34,258 nucleotides of DNA, from NCBI GenBank assembly GCA_029879945.1, contig JAOUPJ010000002.1, forward strand, positions 1 through 34,258, in the 5' to 3' direction. The stretch comes from Gammaproteobacteria bacterium. GTDB lineage: Bacteria; Pseudomonadota; Gammaproteobacteria; S012-40. Under the pieces are notes generated by a model. That model saw only the letters and a program-made list of their open reading frames with translations. It was not told the DNA's origin and did not search any database. Positions 8,630-15,520 of this stretch are shown piece after piece; within the stretch, counting starts at the first letter, position 1; each line of letters begins with the position of its first letter. A program made the position numbers and the translations under genes.

Positions 8630-9199
8630 ATGGATGCAAAGATTTATGCCCTCATACTCAGCGGAGGAAAGGGTAGCAGGATGGGCAATCAGGACAAGGG
8701 ACTCGTCCCCTACAAGGGACGCCCCCTGATCGAGCACGTATTAGATATCATCCGCCCCCAAGTCCAGGAGATTGTAATTAGCGCCAATCGTAACCTGGAC
8801 CAATATCAGCAATACACTTCCAAACTCGTCAAAGATACAGAATCAGAAAACAGGGGCCCCTTGGCCGGTGTCCACTCGGGATTACAAAAAATCGATGCGC
8901 CCTATACCTTACTCGTAGCCTGTGATCAACCCATGCTCCCGGTAGATCTGGTTGAAAAGCTTTATGCACCTTTCATCACTAACCCTGAACTGCAGGTAAG
9001 TTGCGCAAAGGTTCTGGGTAGCATCCAACCCCTGAATGCCATTATCAAAACAGAACTGTCAAAGGAATTGGACATATTCATCGGTAGAGATGAGTATTCC
9101 GTCAAACGCTGGTATCAGACACTCAACACCTATCAGGTAGACTTCTCGACTCAAGCCGAACACTTTGCTAATGTGAACGAGACATCCCAACTAATCTGA
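8630..9199 (+). CDS. mobA: Molybdenum cofactor guanylyltransferase
   Basis: MobA joins GMP from GTP to Mo-molybdopterin to make the guanine dinucleotide form of the cofactor in the cytoplasm. The 189-residue protein has the nucleotidyltransferase signature LSGGKGSRMG (10-19) followed by QDKGL, with K23 the expected GTP-binding lysine, and a later GPLAGVHSGL and LVACDQPMLP segment containing the metal-binding aspartate. Length fits the family (about 190-200). It begins with an ATG immediately after the TGA of the deaminase gene, with no spacer, and is followed by mobB after 9 bases. The order mobA-mobB-moeA is a recognisable cofactor-maturation operon. Confidence 0.95.
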   Translation: MDAKIYALILSGGKGSRMGNQDKGLVPYKGRPLIEHVLDIIRPQVQEIVISANRNLDQYQQYTSKLVKDTESENRGPLAGVHSGLQKIDAPYTLLVACDQPMLPVDLVEKLYAPFITNPELQVSCAKVLGSIQPLNAIIKTELSKELDIFIGRDEYSVKRWYQTLNTYQVDFSTQAEHFANVNETSQLI

Positions 9200-9208
9200 T
9201 CGAGCACA

Positions 9209-9730
9209 ATGACACAAGAAACCCCCGTCATTGCCTTTGTGGGCTACAGTGGCAGCGGAAAAACCACTTTAATAGAATTACTAATACCCCTGCTCGCTGC
9301 AAAGGGTGTTCGAGTCGCTGCACTGAAGCATTCTCACCACCGTTTTGATATTGACCATGAAGGGAAAGACAGTTATCGACTACGGAAGGCAGGTGCCAGG
9401 CAAACCATTGTTGCCTCCCAAACTCGTTGGGCACTTATAGGTGAAACGCCGAATCAGACGGTACCCGACTTGAACACACTACTCAAGAAATTTGATCACG
9501 GCGCCCTGGATCTCATCCTCATTGAGGGATTCAAACACGAACACATACCCAAAATTGAAGTGCATCGGAAGGCGATTGATAAACCCTATTTCCACATTGA
9601 AGATTCCGATATCTTTGCACTGGCTACAGATCAAGCAATTTCCTACAATGTTGTCCCTGACCTCCTGGACATAAACAATCCCCAGGAAATCGCTGACTAT
9701 ATTACGAGAAAATATTCACTAACTGGATAA
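9209..9730 (+). CDS. mobB: Molybdopterin-guanine dinucleotide biosynthesis GTPase adaptor
   Basis: This 173-residue P-loop protein has a Walker A motif GYSGSGKTT (12-20), then the MobB-typical AALKHSHHRFDIDHEGKDSY region and LILIEGFKHEHIPKIEV, which carries the Walker B-like and lysine-containing GFK segment. MobB binds GTP, forms dimers and is thought to assist MobA; it is not essential in E. coli. The protein is cytoplasmic. It starts 9 bases after mobA and ends 5 bases before the moeA ATG, so the three are translated from one message. Confidence 0.95.
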   Translation: MTQETPVIAFVGYSGSGKTTLIELLIPLLAAKGVRVAALKHSHHRFDIDHEGKDSYRLRKAGARQTIVASQTRWALIGETPNQTVPDLNTLLKKFDHGALDLILIEGFKHEHIPKIEVHRKAIDKPYFHIEDSDIFALATDQAISYNVVPDLLDINNPQEIADYITRKYSLTG

Positions 9731-9735
9731 ACACC

Positions 9736-10980
9736 ATGACAGATCCATGCCTTACCCCCCAGGACAATCAATTACTCAGCGTCGCGCAAGCCAAAGAAAA
9801 GATACTGGATGCTATTGAGGCTTTAACTGAATTCGAAACCATTCCACTTGCTCATTGCATGGGAAGATTCCTGGCGGAAGATATCTGCTCCACAATCAAT
9901 GTTCCCAGTTGGGACAATTCGGCCATGGACGGTTATGCGATTTGTTTTCATGCCGACGGCTCCCTTGCCGACAAGCCCTACCAAGTAATCGGTAAGGTGA
10001 TGGCGGGTGACAGCTCCGTACTCGCACTCACTCCAGGACAAGCGGCAAGAATTATGACGGGTGCGCCCGTACCAAAGGGGACGAGTAGTGTAGTGATGCA
10101 GGAACACGCGACACTGCTTGGAGAGAATTTACAAGTTCCCACCCGCATCGGCCTGGGAGACAATATTCGCCGAGCCGGTGAAGATATCGAAATAGGAAAA
10201 ACCATTCTACGAAAAGGTGACTTGCTCACCCCGCCCCGTATAGGTCTACTTGCCTCGGTAGGATTTTCTCAGGTTACTGTATCTCGAAAAATCAACATCT
10301 CCCTGTTCTCCACCGGGAATGAAATAAAGGAACCAGGGGAAAAATTAAGTGAGGGACAGATCTATGACACCAATCGATATGTGTTGAAGTCGTTTCTCAG
10401 TAGTCTACCTGTCAATATCCAAGACCTGGGTATCCTGAAAGATGATCAAGCAGAGATCCATGCCGCATTGCAGCAGGCATCAAAAAACTCCGATCTGATT
10501 ATCACCAGTGGCGGCGTATCAGTGGGGGATGCGGATTTTGTTAAGCAGACCCTGGAATCCTTAGGTTCACTTTCATTCTGGAAGATTGCAATGAAACCGG
10601 GCAAACCCCTGGCATTCGGACATATTGGCGAAGCCCTTTTCTTAGGACTCCCCGGAAATCCGGTTTCCACCACCGTTACTTTTTTACTGTTTGCTAAACC
10701 GAGTATCACCAAACTTTCGGGAGGCACAGAGCACCAAAATCTTAGACTCAAACTAAGGACCACCTCAGAATTAAGAAAGAGCGTGGGCAGACAAGAGTTT
10801 CAGCGAGGAATTATGGAAGAAGGGGCGAATGGGGAATGGCTTGTTAGAACAACAGGACGCCAAGGTTCCCATGTACTCTCTTCCATGGCGGTTGCAAATT
10901 GTCTGATAGATCTCCCCGCCGACTCAGAAGGTACTGAAATCAATGAATGGGTGGATGTTATTCCGCTAAATCAGTGTTGA
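9736..10980 (+). CDS. moeA: Molybdopterin molybdenumtransferase
   Basis: MoeA inserts molybdenum into adenylylated molybdopterin, the step before MobA. The 414-residue protein is full length. Domain order matches MoeA: an N-terminal part with the DNSAMDGYAI motif (about 59-68), the MTGAPVP region (about 106-112), a MoCF/MogA-like domain holding STGNEI and TSGGVSVGDADF, a GKPLAFG and LPGNPVST core, and a C-terminal beta barrel. All of these substrate-binding motifs are intact. It is the last gene of the mobA-mobB-moeA row and converges on the histone-like gene, with a terminator hairpin between that has its T-run on the other strand. Confidence 0.96.
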   Translation: MTDPCLTPQDNQLLSVAQAKEKILDAIEALTEFETIPLAHCMGRFLAEDICSTINVPSWDNSAMDGYAICFHADGSLADKPYQVIGKVMAGDSSVLALTPGQAARIMTGAPVPKGTSSVVMQEHATLLGENLQVPTRIGLGDNIRRAGEDIEIGKTILRKGDLLTPPRIGLLASVGFSQVTVSRKINISLFSTGNEIKEPGEKLSEGQIYDTNRYVLKSFLSSLPVNIQDLGILKDDQAEIHAALQQASKNSDLIITSGGVSVGDADFVKQTLESLGSLSFWKIAMKPGKPLAFGHIGEALFLGLPGNPVSTTVTFLLFAKPSITKLSGGTEHQNLRLKLRTTSELRKSVGRQEFQRGIMEEGANGEWLVRTTGRQGSHVLSSMAVANCLIDLPADSEGTEINEWVDVIPLNQC

Positions 10981-11031
10981 AATCTGGACCAATCGGCAGG
11001 CAGCGATGGTGTTTCCAGCTTAAAAGAAAAA

Positions 11032-11061
11032 AAGCCGTTACCCTCCCTTAGGTAACGGCTT
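11032..11061 (-). terminator. Terminator for the histone-like gene, between convergent genes
   Basis: AAGCCGTTACC (11032-11042) and GGTAACGGCTT (11051-11061) make a perfect 11-bp stem with an 8-base loop. On the minus strand it runs into a T-rich tail (complement of 11022-11033), so it terminates the histone-like transcript. The plus strand, coming from moeA, has the stem but no T run. Confidence 0.88.
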
Positions 11062-11093
11062 CTCCAGCCAAAATGTAAGCTAACTACGCTGTT

Positions 11094-11645
11094 CTAACCC
11101 AAGAAGCCGAAAGATGGCGGTGGTTGATTATTGGAGCCATTGTTCGAATCATTCCCACTGGAAGAATTCGAGGTTCCAACATTTGCACTCTTCTTCGCCT
11201 GATCAGCAACCTTTTTAGCAGCTGATTTTTCGGCCTTTTTAGCTACAGCGGCGGCTTTCTTCTTCGCCGCAGCGGCCTTTTTCTTGTCGGCAGCAGCTTT
11301 ACGTTTAGCAGCAGCGGCTCTTTCCTTAGCCTTTTCTTTAGCATCCCAGTCACGATCCCACTTCTTCTCGAATGCCTTAAGGGCTGAGGCTTTAGCCTTT
11401 TTCTTGGCTGCGGCCTGCTTCTTAACCGCCGCTGCTGCTTTCTTGGCGTCAGCTATTTTTTTTTTTGCTGCAGCTTTTTTCTTAGCTGCAGCTTTTTTCT
11501 TACCTGCAGCCTTTTTCTTGGTAGCTGCCTTTTTCTTGGTGGCTACCTTCTTCTTGGTGGCTACCTTCTTCTTGGTAACTACCTTCTTCTTAGCAACCTT
11601 CTTCTTGGTTGCCTTCTTCTTTGCTGTGGCTTTCTTCTTTGCCAT
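11094..11645 (-). CDS. Lysine/alanine-rich histone H1-like DNA-binding protein
   Basis: This 183-residue protein is strongly basic. Residues 1-65 are tandem KKK-centred repeats (units such as ATKKKV, seven residues, 21-bp periodic in the DNA). The middle (66-150) is a longer Ala/Lys helix with a more mixed acidic/basic, Trp-containing insert (KAFEKKWDRDWDAKEKAKE). The last 30 residues change to a Ser/Asn/Gly/Pro tail (GNDSNNGSNN) ending PSFGFLG. Proteins of this composition resemble eukaryotic histone H1 tails and bacterial nucleoid proteins such as AlgP; they bind DNA by charge and affect compaction or transcription. The typical AlgP KPAA repeat is absent, so I do not use that name. AAGGAG lies six bases before the ATG, predicting high translation. 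The upstream 1.2 kb is unusually AT-rich and gene-free and should hold its promoter. Confidence 0.82.
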   Translation of the reverse strand: MAKKKATAKKKATKKKVAKKKVVTKKKVATKKKVATKKKAATKKKAAGKKKAAAKKKAAAKKKIADAKKAAAAVKKQAAAKKKAKASALKAFEKKWDRDWDAKEKAKERAAAAKRKAAADKKKAAAAKKKAAAVAKKAEKSAAKKVADQAKKSANVGTSNSSSGNDSNNGSNNQPPPSFGFLG

Positions 11646-11661
11646 GTTGATCTCCTTTTAG

Positions 11662-12877
11662 GGTCCCCAAACGAATTTGCGTATCATCACAAAAAACTAC
11701 GTTGTATGCAAACTTCTTCGGTTCAATTTTCCATTACTTTAAAAGATTTTAGACCTTTTTCATCAATTTTGTTGTAAAAGACAAAAAATTTCTAAAATTT
11801 TGTCCAATCCAAACGCAAAAATGTTGCCGTTCGTACATTTTTTTTTCAAAAAACGACTCTTCAACGCAATTTTTTTCAAAATAATTGTCTTCAAACTTAG
11901 ATTTTTTGTTTGAACACGAGAAAATTTCAGTTACAAAGCCCGAATTAGAAATTCAAATCACACTTTTTGGCAAATTTTCTCTGATCAAAAGTGAAAATCA
12001 TCCTGCGAACTACAAAAATCGACGACCCAAAACTCCAAATCACTGCATTCAACTCCGTTCAAATGAATTTTTTGCTTGTTGAAAGCAAGAAATTTTCATA
12101 TCAACGATCGAAAACAGGGCTCCATTATTCAATTTGCGGAACATAGTTGCCGTTTTTCCAATTAACGGAGGAAAATTTTGAGTCATTTTTGTATTCTGCA
12201 CCCCGTTGGACATGAACAAGGGTTAAAATTTTGCTCCGTGAGTCAGAAATGTTCCAAGGCTTAGCGATCCAGCCCTGCAGTTTAGGTCACGAAGATCAGA
12301 GTTCATCGCTTGTTTCAGAGAAACGAGTAAAAAGACTAACTCAAACTATGAAATTCTCCGTGAGCTCCTCTCTAAGCGCTATCAAGCGGATTTAATGTGC
12401 GATGATCATTGCGCTAGCTCCTCCAATCGGGCCGGTAGTATCCGTTCTGGTGGCGTTTAGCGGGTATATCTGGAACTCAGGGCAATATCGCCTCAAAGAA
12501 AGTACACTATCTTAGTAAGGGCCAAGTATCAGCAGCGCTTTTCACCTTCAAGATCTGTATTGAAACGTTTCAAATCGAAATAGCCGCCTATCTCTACTCC
12601 AGGAAAAGGAAGACGCAACATCAACACTCGGCACTCGTCCAACCAGAGCAGGACAAACCGGAAATGCGTGGTGAAAGTTAGCCCTCAGGGCCATCTAGCT
12701 ATCTTCCTACCATAGCATGATTCCCAAATCGACCGACTCCATTTTTCGGTCATTTGGAAACGCATCCCACAGATTCAACCGGACCGGCAATGCAAAGAAT
12801 TCTTGTCACATGCTTTCGATGCTTAATGGGTGGAGAGTAGTTAGGAGGGAAAAGGACTAGTCAGCGACACAAAAGAA
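11662..12877. other. About 1.2 kb with no convincing gene; AT-rich tract then possible decayed sequence
   Basis: From 11690 to about 12190 the sequence is very AT-rich, with many A and T runs of 4-9 bases (for example around 11765-11800, 11838-11855 and 11870-11880), a composition that favours curved DNA. From about 12200 to 12870 base composition returns to that of the neighbourhood but no frame longer than about 60 codons is open. Three short minus-strand stretches look mildly protein-like: 12529-12684, 12223-12357 and 12049-12213. None has a good ribosome site. I also see a 14-bp inverted repeat with one mismatch at 12166-12179 and 12225-12238. It matches no known small RNA that I recognise (checked by eye for tmRNA, RNase P and 6S features). 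Confidence 0.5.
12166..12238. repeat. Imperfect 14-bp inverted repeat bracketing about 45 bases
   Basis: CGGAGGAAAATTTT (12166-12179) and AAAATTTTGCTCCG (12225-12238) are complementary at 13 of 14 positions. Each copy is followed on the plus strand by TGAGTCA at or within one base of its edge (12179-12185 and 12239-12245). It could be a hairpin in an unrecognised transcript, the ends of a small non-autonomous element, or a chance result in AT-rich DNA. Confidence 0.45.
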
Positions 12878-12908
12878 AAGGCCCGGTGGGTTCCCCCAAC
12901 CGGGCCTT
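12878..12908 (-). terminator. Terminator after the outer-membrane barrel gene
   Basis: AAGGCCCGG (12878-12886) and CCGGGCCTT (12900-12908) form a 9-bp GC-rich stem with a 13-base loop, 22 bases past the gene stop. On the minus strand it is followed by CTTTTCTTTT, a standard terminator tail. Confidence 0.88.
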
Positions 12909-12930
12909 GTCGTCTTTATATCGGACTTGC

Positions 12931-13665
12931 CTAGAATCTGAAACCGAACTTCAAGCTGTAAGAGGTAGAATCACCCGTCTTGTCCCACTCACCCGCCAGG
13001 TTCATCAGACCCATATTGAAATTCAGGCCGGCGAAGGTTTTGAAGAGACTGGATTCACCGTCTTTAAGACCGCTCAAAGTTTTGAAATCACTATCCAGCT
13101 TGGCGCTTCCCATAACCTGCCCAACACCGGCATAGGGTGTCAACATCAGGAAGCCTTTGGAGATGGTAAGCTCTGCGCCCATCGTACTCATATCAAGTAG
13201 CTTCACCCCTGAAACCTTGGTGTAGGTTCCTCTCAGTGCAATGGCAGGTAAGGCCACGTTACCACCCAGGAAGCTGTAACGAACTTCCCCACCGAAGTAA
13301 CTGACATCTAACCCCGGAATACTGGTGTATACCGCTCCCAGATCCAGACCAAACGGCAGCCCCTTGTGCAGATGGACCTTAGGTATTGGAACGATGTCGA
13401 GGGAAGTTGATCCTATCGCAGCGCCCCAATCCTTCACACCCGTAAGTTCGGTCGCAGTGACTTCCAGGCCTATATCAAAACCTGTGATCCCTAGTGGTTC
13501 CGCAGGAGCCACTGCCTTGTAACTCATCGCTGCAGTAAAGTCGTCTGCAAAACTATCGAATGTAGTTTGATTAAGCTTTGTCAGATCTGGGGCATTGACC
13601 GCCCAAGCCGATCCAGAACTCATCGCTACAAGCAATGCCGCCACTTTTAAATCTAATCGCTTCAT
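12931..13665 (-). CDS. Outer-membrane beta-barrel protein (resembles DUF6588)
   Basis: This 244-residue protein starts with a signal peptide (MKRLDLKVAALLVAMSSGSAWA, cleavage after about residue 22). The mature part alternates short hydrophobic/polar strands with Gly-rich turns and ends in SLKFGFRF, a C-terminal phenylalanine signature recognised by the outer-membrane insertion machinery. From memory, the GFDIGLEVTATEL and HLHKGLPFGLDLGAVY segments match the DUF6588 family, a group of uncharacterised outer-membrane proteins; this is unverified. It would form a small 8-12-strand barrel. The ATG has AAGGAGAG nine bases upstream. The gene is monocistronic, with a strong terminator behind it and divergent aroG in front. 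The substrate or function is unknown. Confidence 0.82.
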   Translation of the reverse strand: MKRLDLKVAALLVAMSSGSAWAVNAPDLTKLNQTTFDSFADDFTAAMSYKAVAPAEPLGITGFDIGLEVTATELTGVKDWGAAIGSTSLDIVPIPKVHLHKGLPFGLDLGAVYTSIPGLDVSYFGGEVRYSFLGGNVALPAIALRGTYTKVSGVKLLDMSTMGAELTISKGFLMLTPYAGVGQVMGSAKLDSDFKTLSGLKDGESSLFKTFAGLNFNMGLMNLAGEWDKTGDSTSYSLKFGFRF

Positions 13666-13894
13666 GAGGTCTCTCCTTAGCGCATTTATCAGATCATTTT
13701 CCCACTGGAATCTCTTTCATTCAGAGGATTTCGTCACAAATCTACAAATCCTTGAGAATTCGAGCGAAAAAACACGAAATAAGTCCCTGTTGCTAACAAG
13801 ATTAGCACCAAAAGCCAGTAAAGCCAGTTCAAACGTGCGGAATCAGGTCGCTTTTTAAAGCGATTTTAAAGAGGAAAGCAGACTTAAAAGTCCG

Positions 13895-13921
13895 TATAAT
13901 AGCGCGCTATTTTGGCCAAAA
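13895..13921 (+). promoter_or_regulatory. Candidate aroG -10 box with two overlapping palindromes
   Basis: A perfect TATAAT lies at 13895-13900, 40 bases before the aroG ATG. I find no good -35 box 16-18 bases upstream. AATAGCGCGCTATT (13898-13911), a 14-bp perfect palindrome, overlaps the -10 box, and TTTTGGCCAAAA (13910-13921) is a second 12-bp palindrome right after it. Their place at the start of transcription suits a repressor, and the GCGC stretch after the -10 box is the kind of discriminator linked to stringent control. Confidence 0.5.
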
Positions 13922-13939
13922 CTGTCTAGAAAAGTACGC

Positions 13940-15010
13940 ATGACTGAAGAGCAAGTTAACAATATCAATGTCATTTCCCAAACCCTGTTGCCCACGCCCG
14001 AAGAGGTGAAAAAGCAGGTGCCTTTGAGTGAAAAAGCAGAAGACACTGTCCTCTACGGCAGACAGTGTCTGCAAGATATCCTGGATCGCAAAGACCATCG
14101 GGTATTTTTTGTAGTAGGCCCCTGTTCCATTCACGATACCGAGGCGGCTATTGAATATGGAACGCGTCTAAAAAGGCTTGCAACTGAAGTGGAAGACACA
14201 CTTTTTCTTGTCATGCGCGTCTATTTTGAAAAGCCCAGAACCACCGTTGGCTGGAAGGGCCTCATCAATGATCCACACATGGATGATACCTTTCATATAG
14301 AAGAAGGCCTGGTGAAGGGAAGACAACTGTTACTTGATCTGGCAGAAATGGGCTTGCCCACGGCCACTGAGGCACTGGACCCTATCGTCCCTCAGTATCT
14401 GTCTGACCTGGTAAGCTGGACGGCTATCGGCGCTCGCACCACCGAGTCCCAAACCCATCGGGAAATGGCCAGTGGTCTGTCTACCCCGGTTGGTTTTAAG
14501 AATGGAACAGACGGCAGCCTGGACGTGGCAATCAATGCCCTGCATTCGGCTTCGCGCCCCCATCATTTCCTCGGTATCAATCAAAACGGCCAGTGCGCCA
14601 CTTTCAAGACTCGTGGTAACCGATACGGCCATGTGGTGCTACGTGGTGGCGGCGGCAAAACCAATTTCGATGCGGAAAGCATCGCAATAGTTGAGCAAGA
14701 ACTGAGAAAGAATGCGCTACCGGAAAATATTTCCATAGACTGCAGCCACGGCAATTCCAGTAAAGACCCGGCCAACCAACCCAAGGTAGTCGCCGATTGT
14801 GTGGACCAGATCATTCAGGGAAATCAATCCATCGTATCCATGATGATAGAAAGCAATCTACATTGGGGAAGCCAGTCCATCCCACAGGATCTGTCAAAAT
14901 TACAATACGGCGTTTCGGTAACGGATGCCTGTATCGATTGGGAAACCACAGAAAAAATGATTTTAAACACCCGGGATTTGCTGAAAGGCATACTCCCCGG
15001 CCGTATCTAG
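13940..15010 (+). CDS. aroG: 3-deoxy-7-phosphoheptulonate (DAHP) synthase, type I
   Basis: The enzyme condenses phosphoenolpyruvate and erythrose-4-phosphate to DAHP, the first step of the shikimate pathway in the cytoplasm. The 356-residue protein is a full-length type I alpha enzyme like AroG/AroF/AroH, with VVGPCSIHD (58-66, metal-binding Cys62), the RVYFEKPRTTVGWKGLINDP motif, GARTTESQ and the late DCSHGNSSK motif. The phenylalanine, tyrosine and tryptophan-sensitive forms cannot be separated by eye, so the aroG symbol is generic. It is divergent from the outer-membrane protein gene. Two palindromes at the predicted promoter suggest repression, perhaps by an aromatic amino-acid regulator. 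Confidence 0.95.
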   Translation: MTEEQVNNINVISQTLLPTPEEVKKQVPLSEKAEDTVLYGRQCLQDILDRKDHRVFFVVGPCSIHDTEAAIEYGTRLKRLATEVEDTLFLVMRVYFEKPRTTVGWKGLINDPHMDDTFHIEEGLVKGRQLLLDLAEMGLPTATEALDPIVPQYLSDLVSWTAIGARTTESQTHREMASGLSTPVGFKNGTDGSLDVAINALHSASRPHHFLGINQNGQCATFKTRGNRYGHVVLRGGGGKTNFDAESIAIVEQELRKNALPENISIDCSHGNSSKDPANQPKVVADCVDQIIQGNQSIVSMMIESNLHWGSQSIPQDLSKLQYGVSVTDACIDWETTEKMILNTRDLLKGILPGRI

Positions 15011-15090
15011 ACACAGGGCCAGCACACCAAATTACTGCCGGTGTTATAGATTCCAATTACTTAGGGGTAGCCTCTTACCCCGTCACAAAA

Positions 15091-15125
15091 TGCTCGTGTG
15101 GTGAGAATAAAATTCCACACGAGCA
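15091..15125. repeat. Perfect 11-bp inverted repeat downstream of aroG
   Basis: TGCTCGTGTGG (15091-15101) and CCACACGAGCA (15115-15125) pair over 11 bases around a 13-base AT-rich loop. No T run follows on the plus strand, so it is a weak terminator at best. It could be a 3'-end stabilising hairpin for aroG or a leader structure for the small membrane protein that starts 58 bases later. Confidence 0.6.
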
Positions 15126-15182
15126 GATCCAACTCGGCACTCCCATTGCTCTACCACTAATAAGCACACTCGGAGAGCAGCC

Positions 15183-15413
15183 ATGCAAGCGATCAAACCA
15201 CTTATTGGCGGGATGGAAAGAATCTCAAGATGTTTTCTTGGTGGATTGATGGTTGTGGTGGCCTTTGTTTTACCCGCCGGCACCGAATGGTTCGCGCGTT
15301 TACTGCTCCTAGCCACCTATCCCCTGCTCACAGCGCTTACTGCCTGGGATCCGGTCTACTCATTGTTTCGCTTTATCCGAGAGCGCTTTAGCGAATATCT
15401 TTTTTTTCACTAG
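15183..15413 (+). CDS. Small inner-membrane protein, DUF2892-like
   Basis: This 76-residue protein has two hydrophobic segments (about 16-32 and 38-54). The second ends in TALTAWDPVYSLF, which resembles the closing TxxxGWCPLY segment of DUF2892 (the YgaP membrane domain family) with Cys changed to Asp. DUF2892 proteins are short inner-membrane proteins, often paired with rhodanese domains. No rhodanese is fused or adjacent here. The function is unknown. The ATG has GGAGAG nine bases upstream. Confidence 0.75.
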   Translation: MQAIKPLIGGMERISRCFLGGLMVVVAFVLPAGTEWFARLLLLATYPLLTALTAWDPVYSLFRFIRERFSEYLFFH

Positions 15414-15520
15414 AAACGATCTCATTGAACAATCTTTAGGCCTTCCGCCTGCCTTTGTGTGACCTCCGCCACATTATAATATTTATGGAAAAACTCCGGC
15501 CTGTGCTAGTCTATTAGAGT

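Noticed and set aside
11284..11661. A plus-strand frame rich in Ala, Phe and Leu opposite the histone-like gene.
   Set aside because: It is the mirror of Lys/Ala codons (AAG/GCN read as CTT/NGC) and lacks a start signal.
11885..12082. A 65-codon plus-strand frame in the AT-rich gap.
   Set aside because: It needs a TTG start without a ribosome site and its composition follows the AT-rich DNA.
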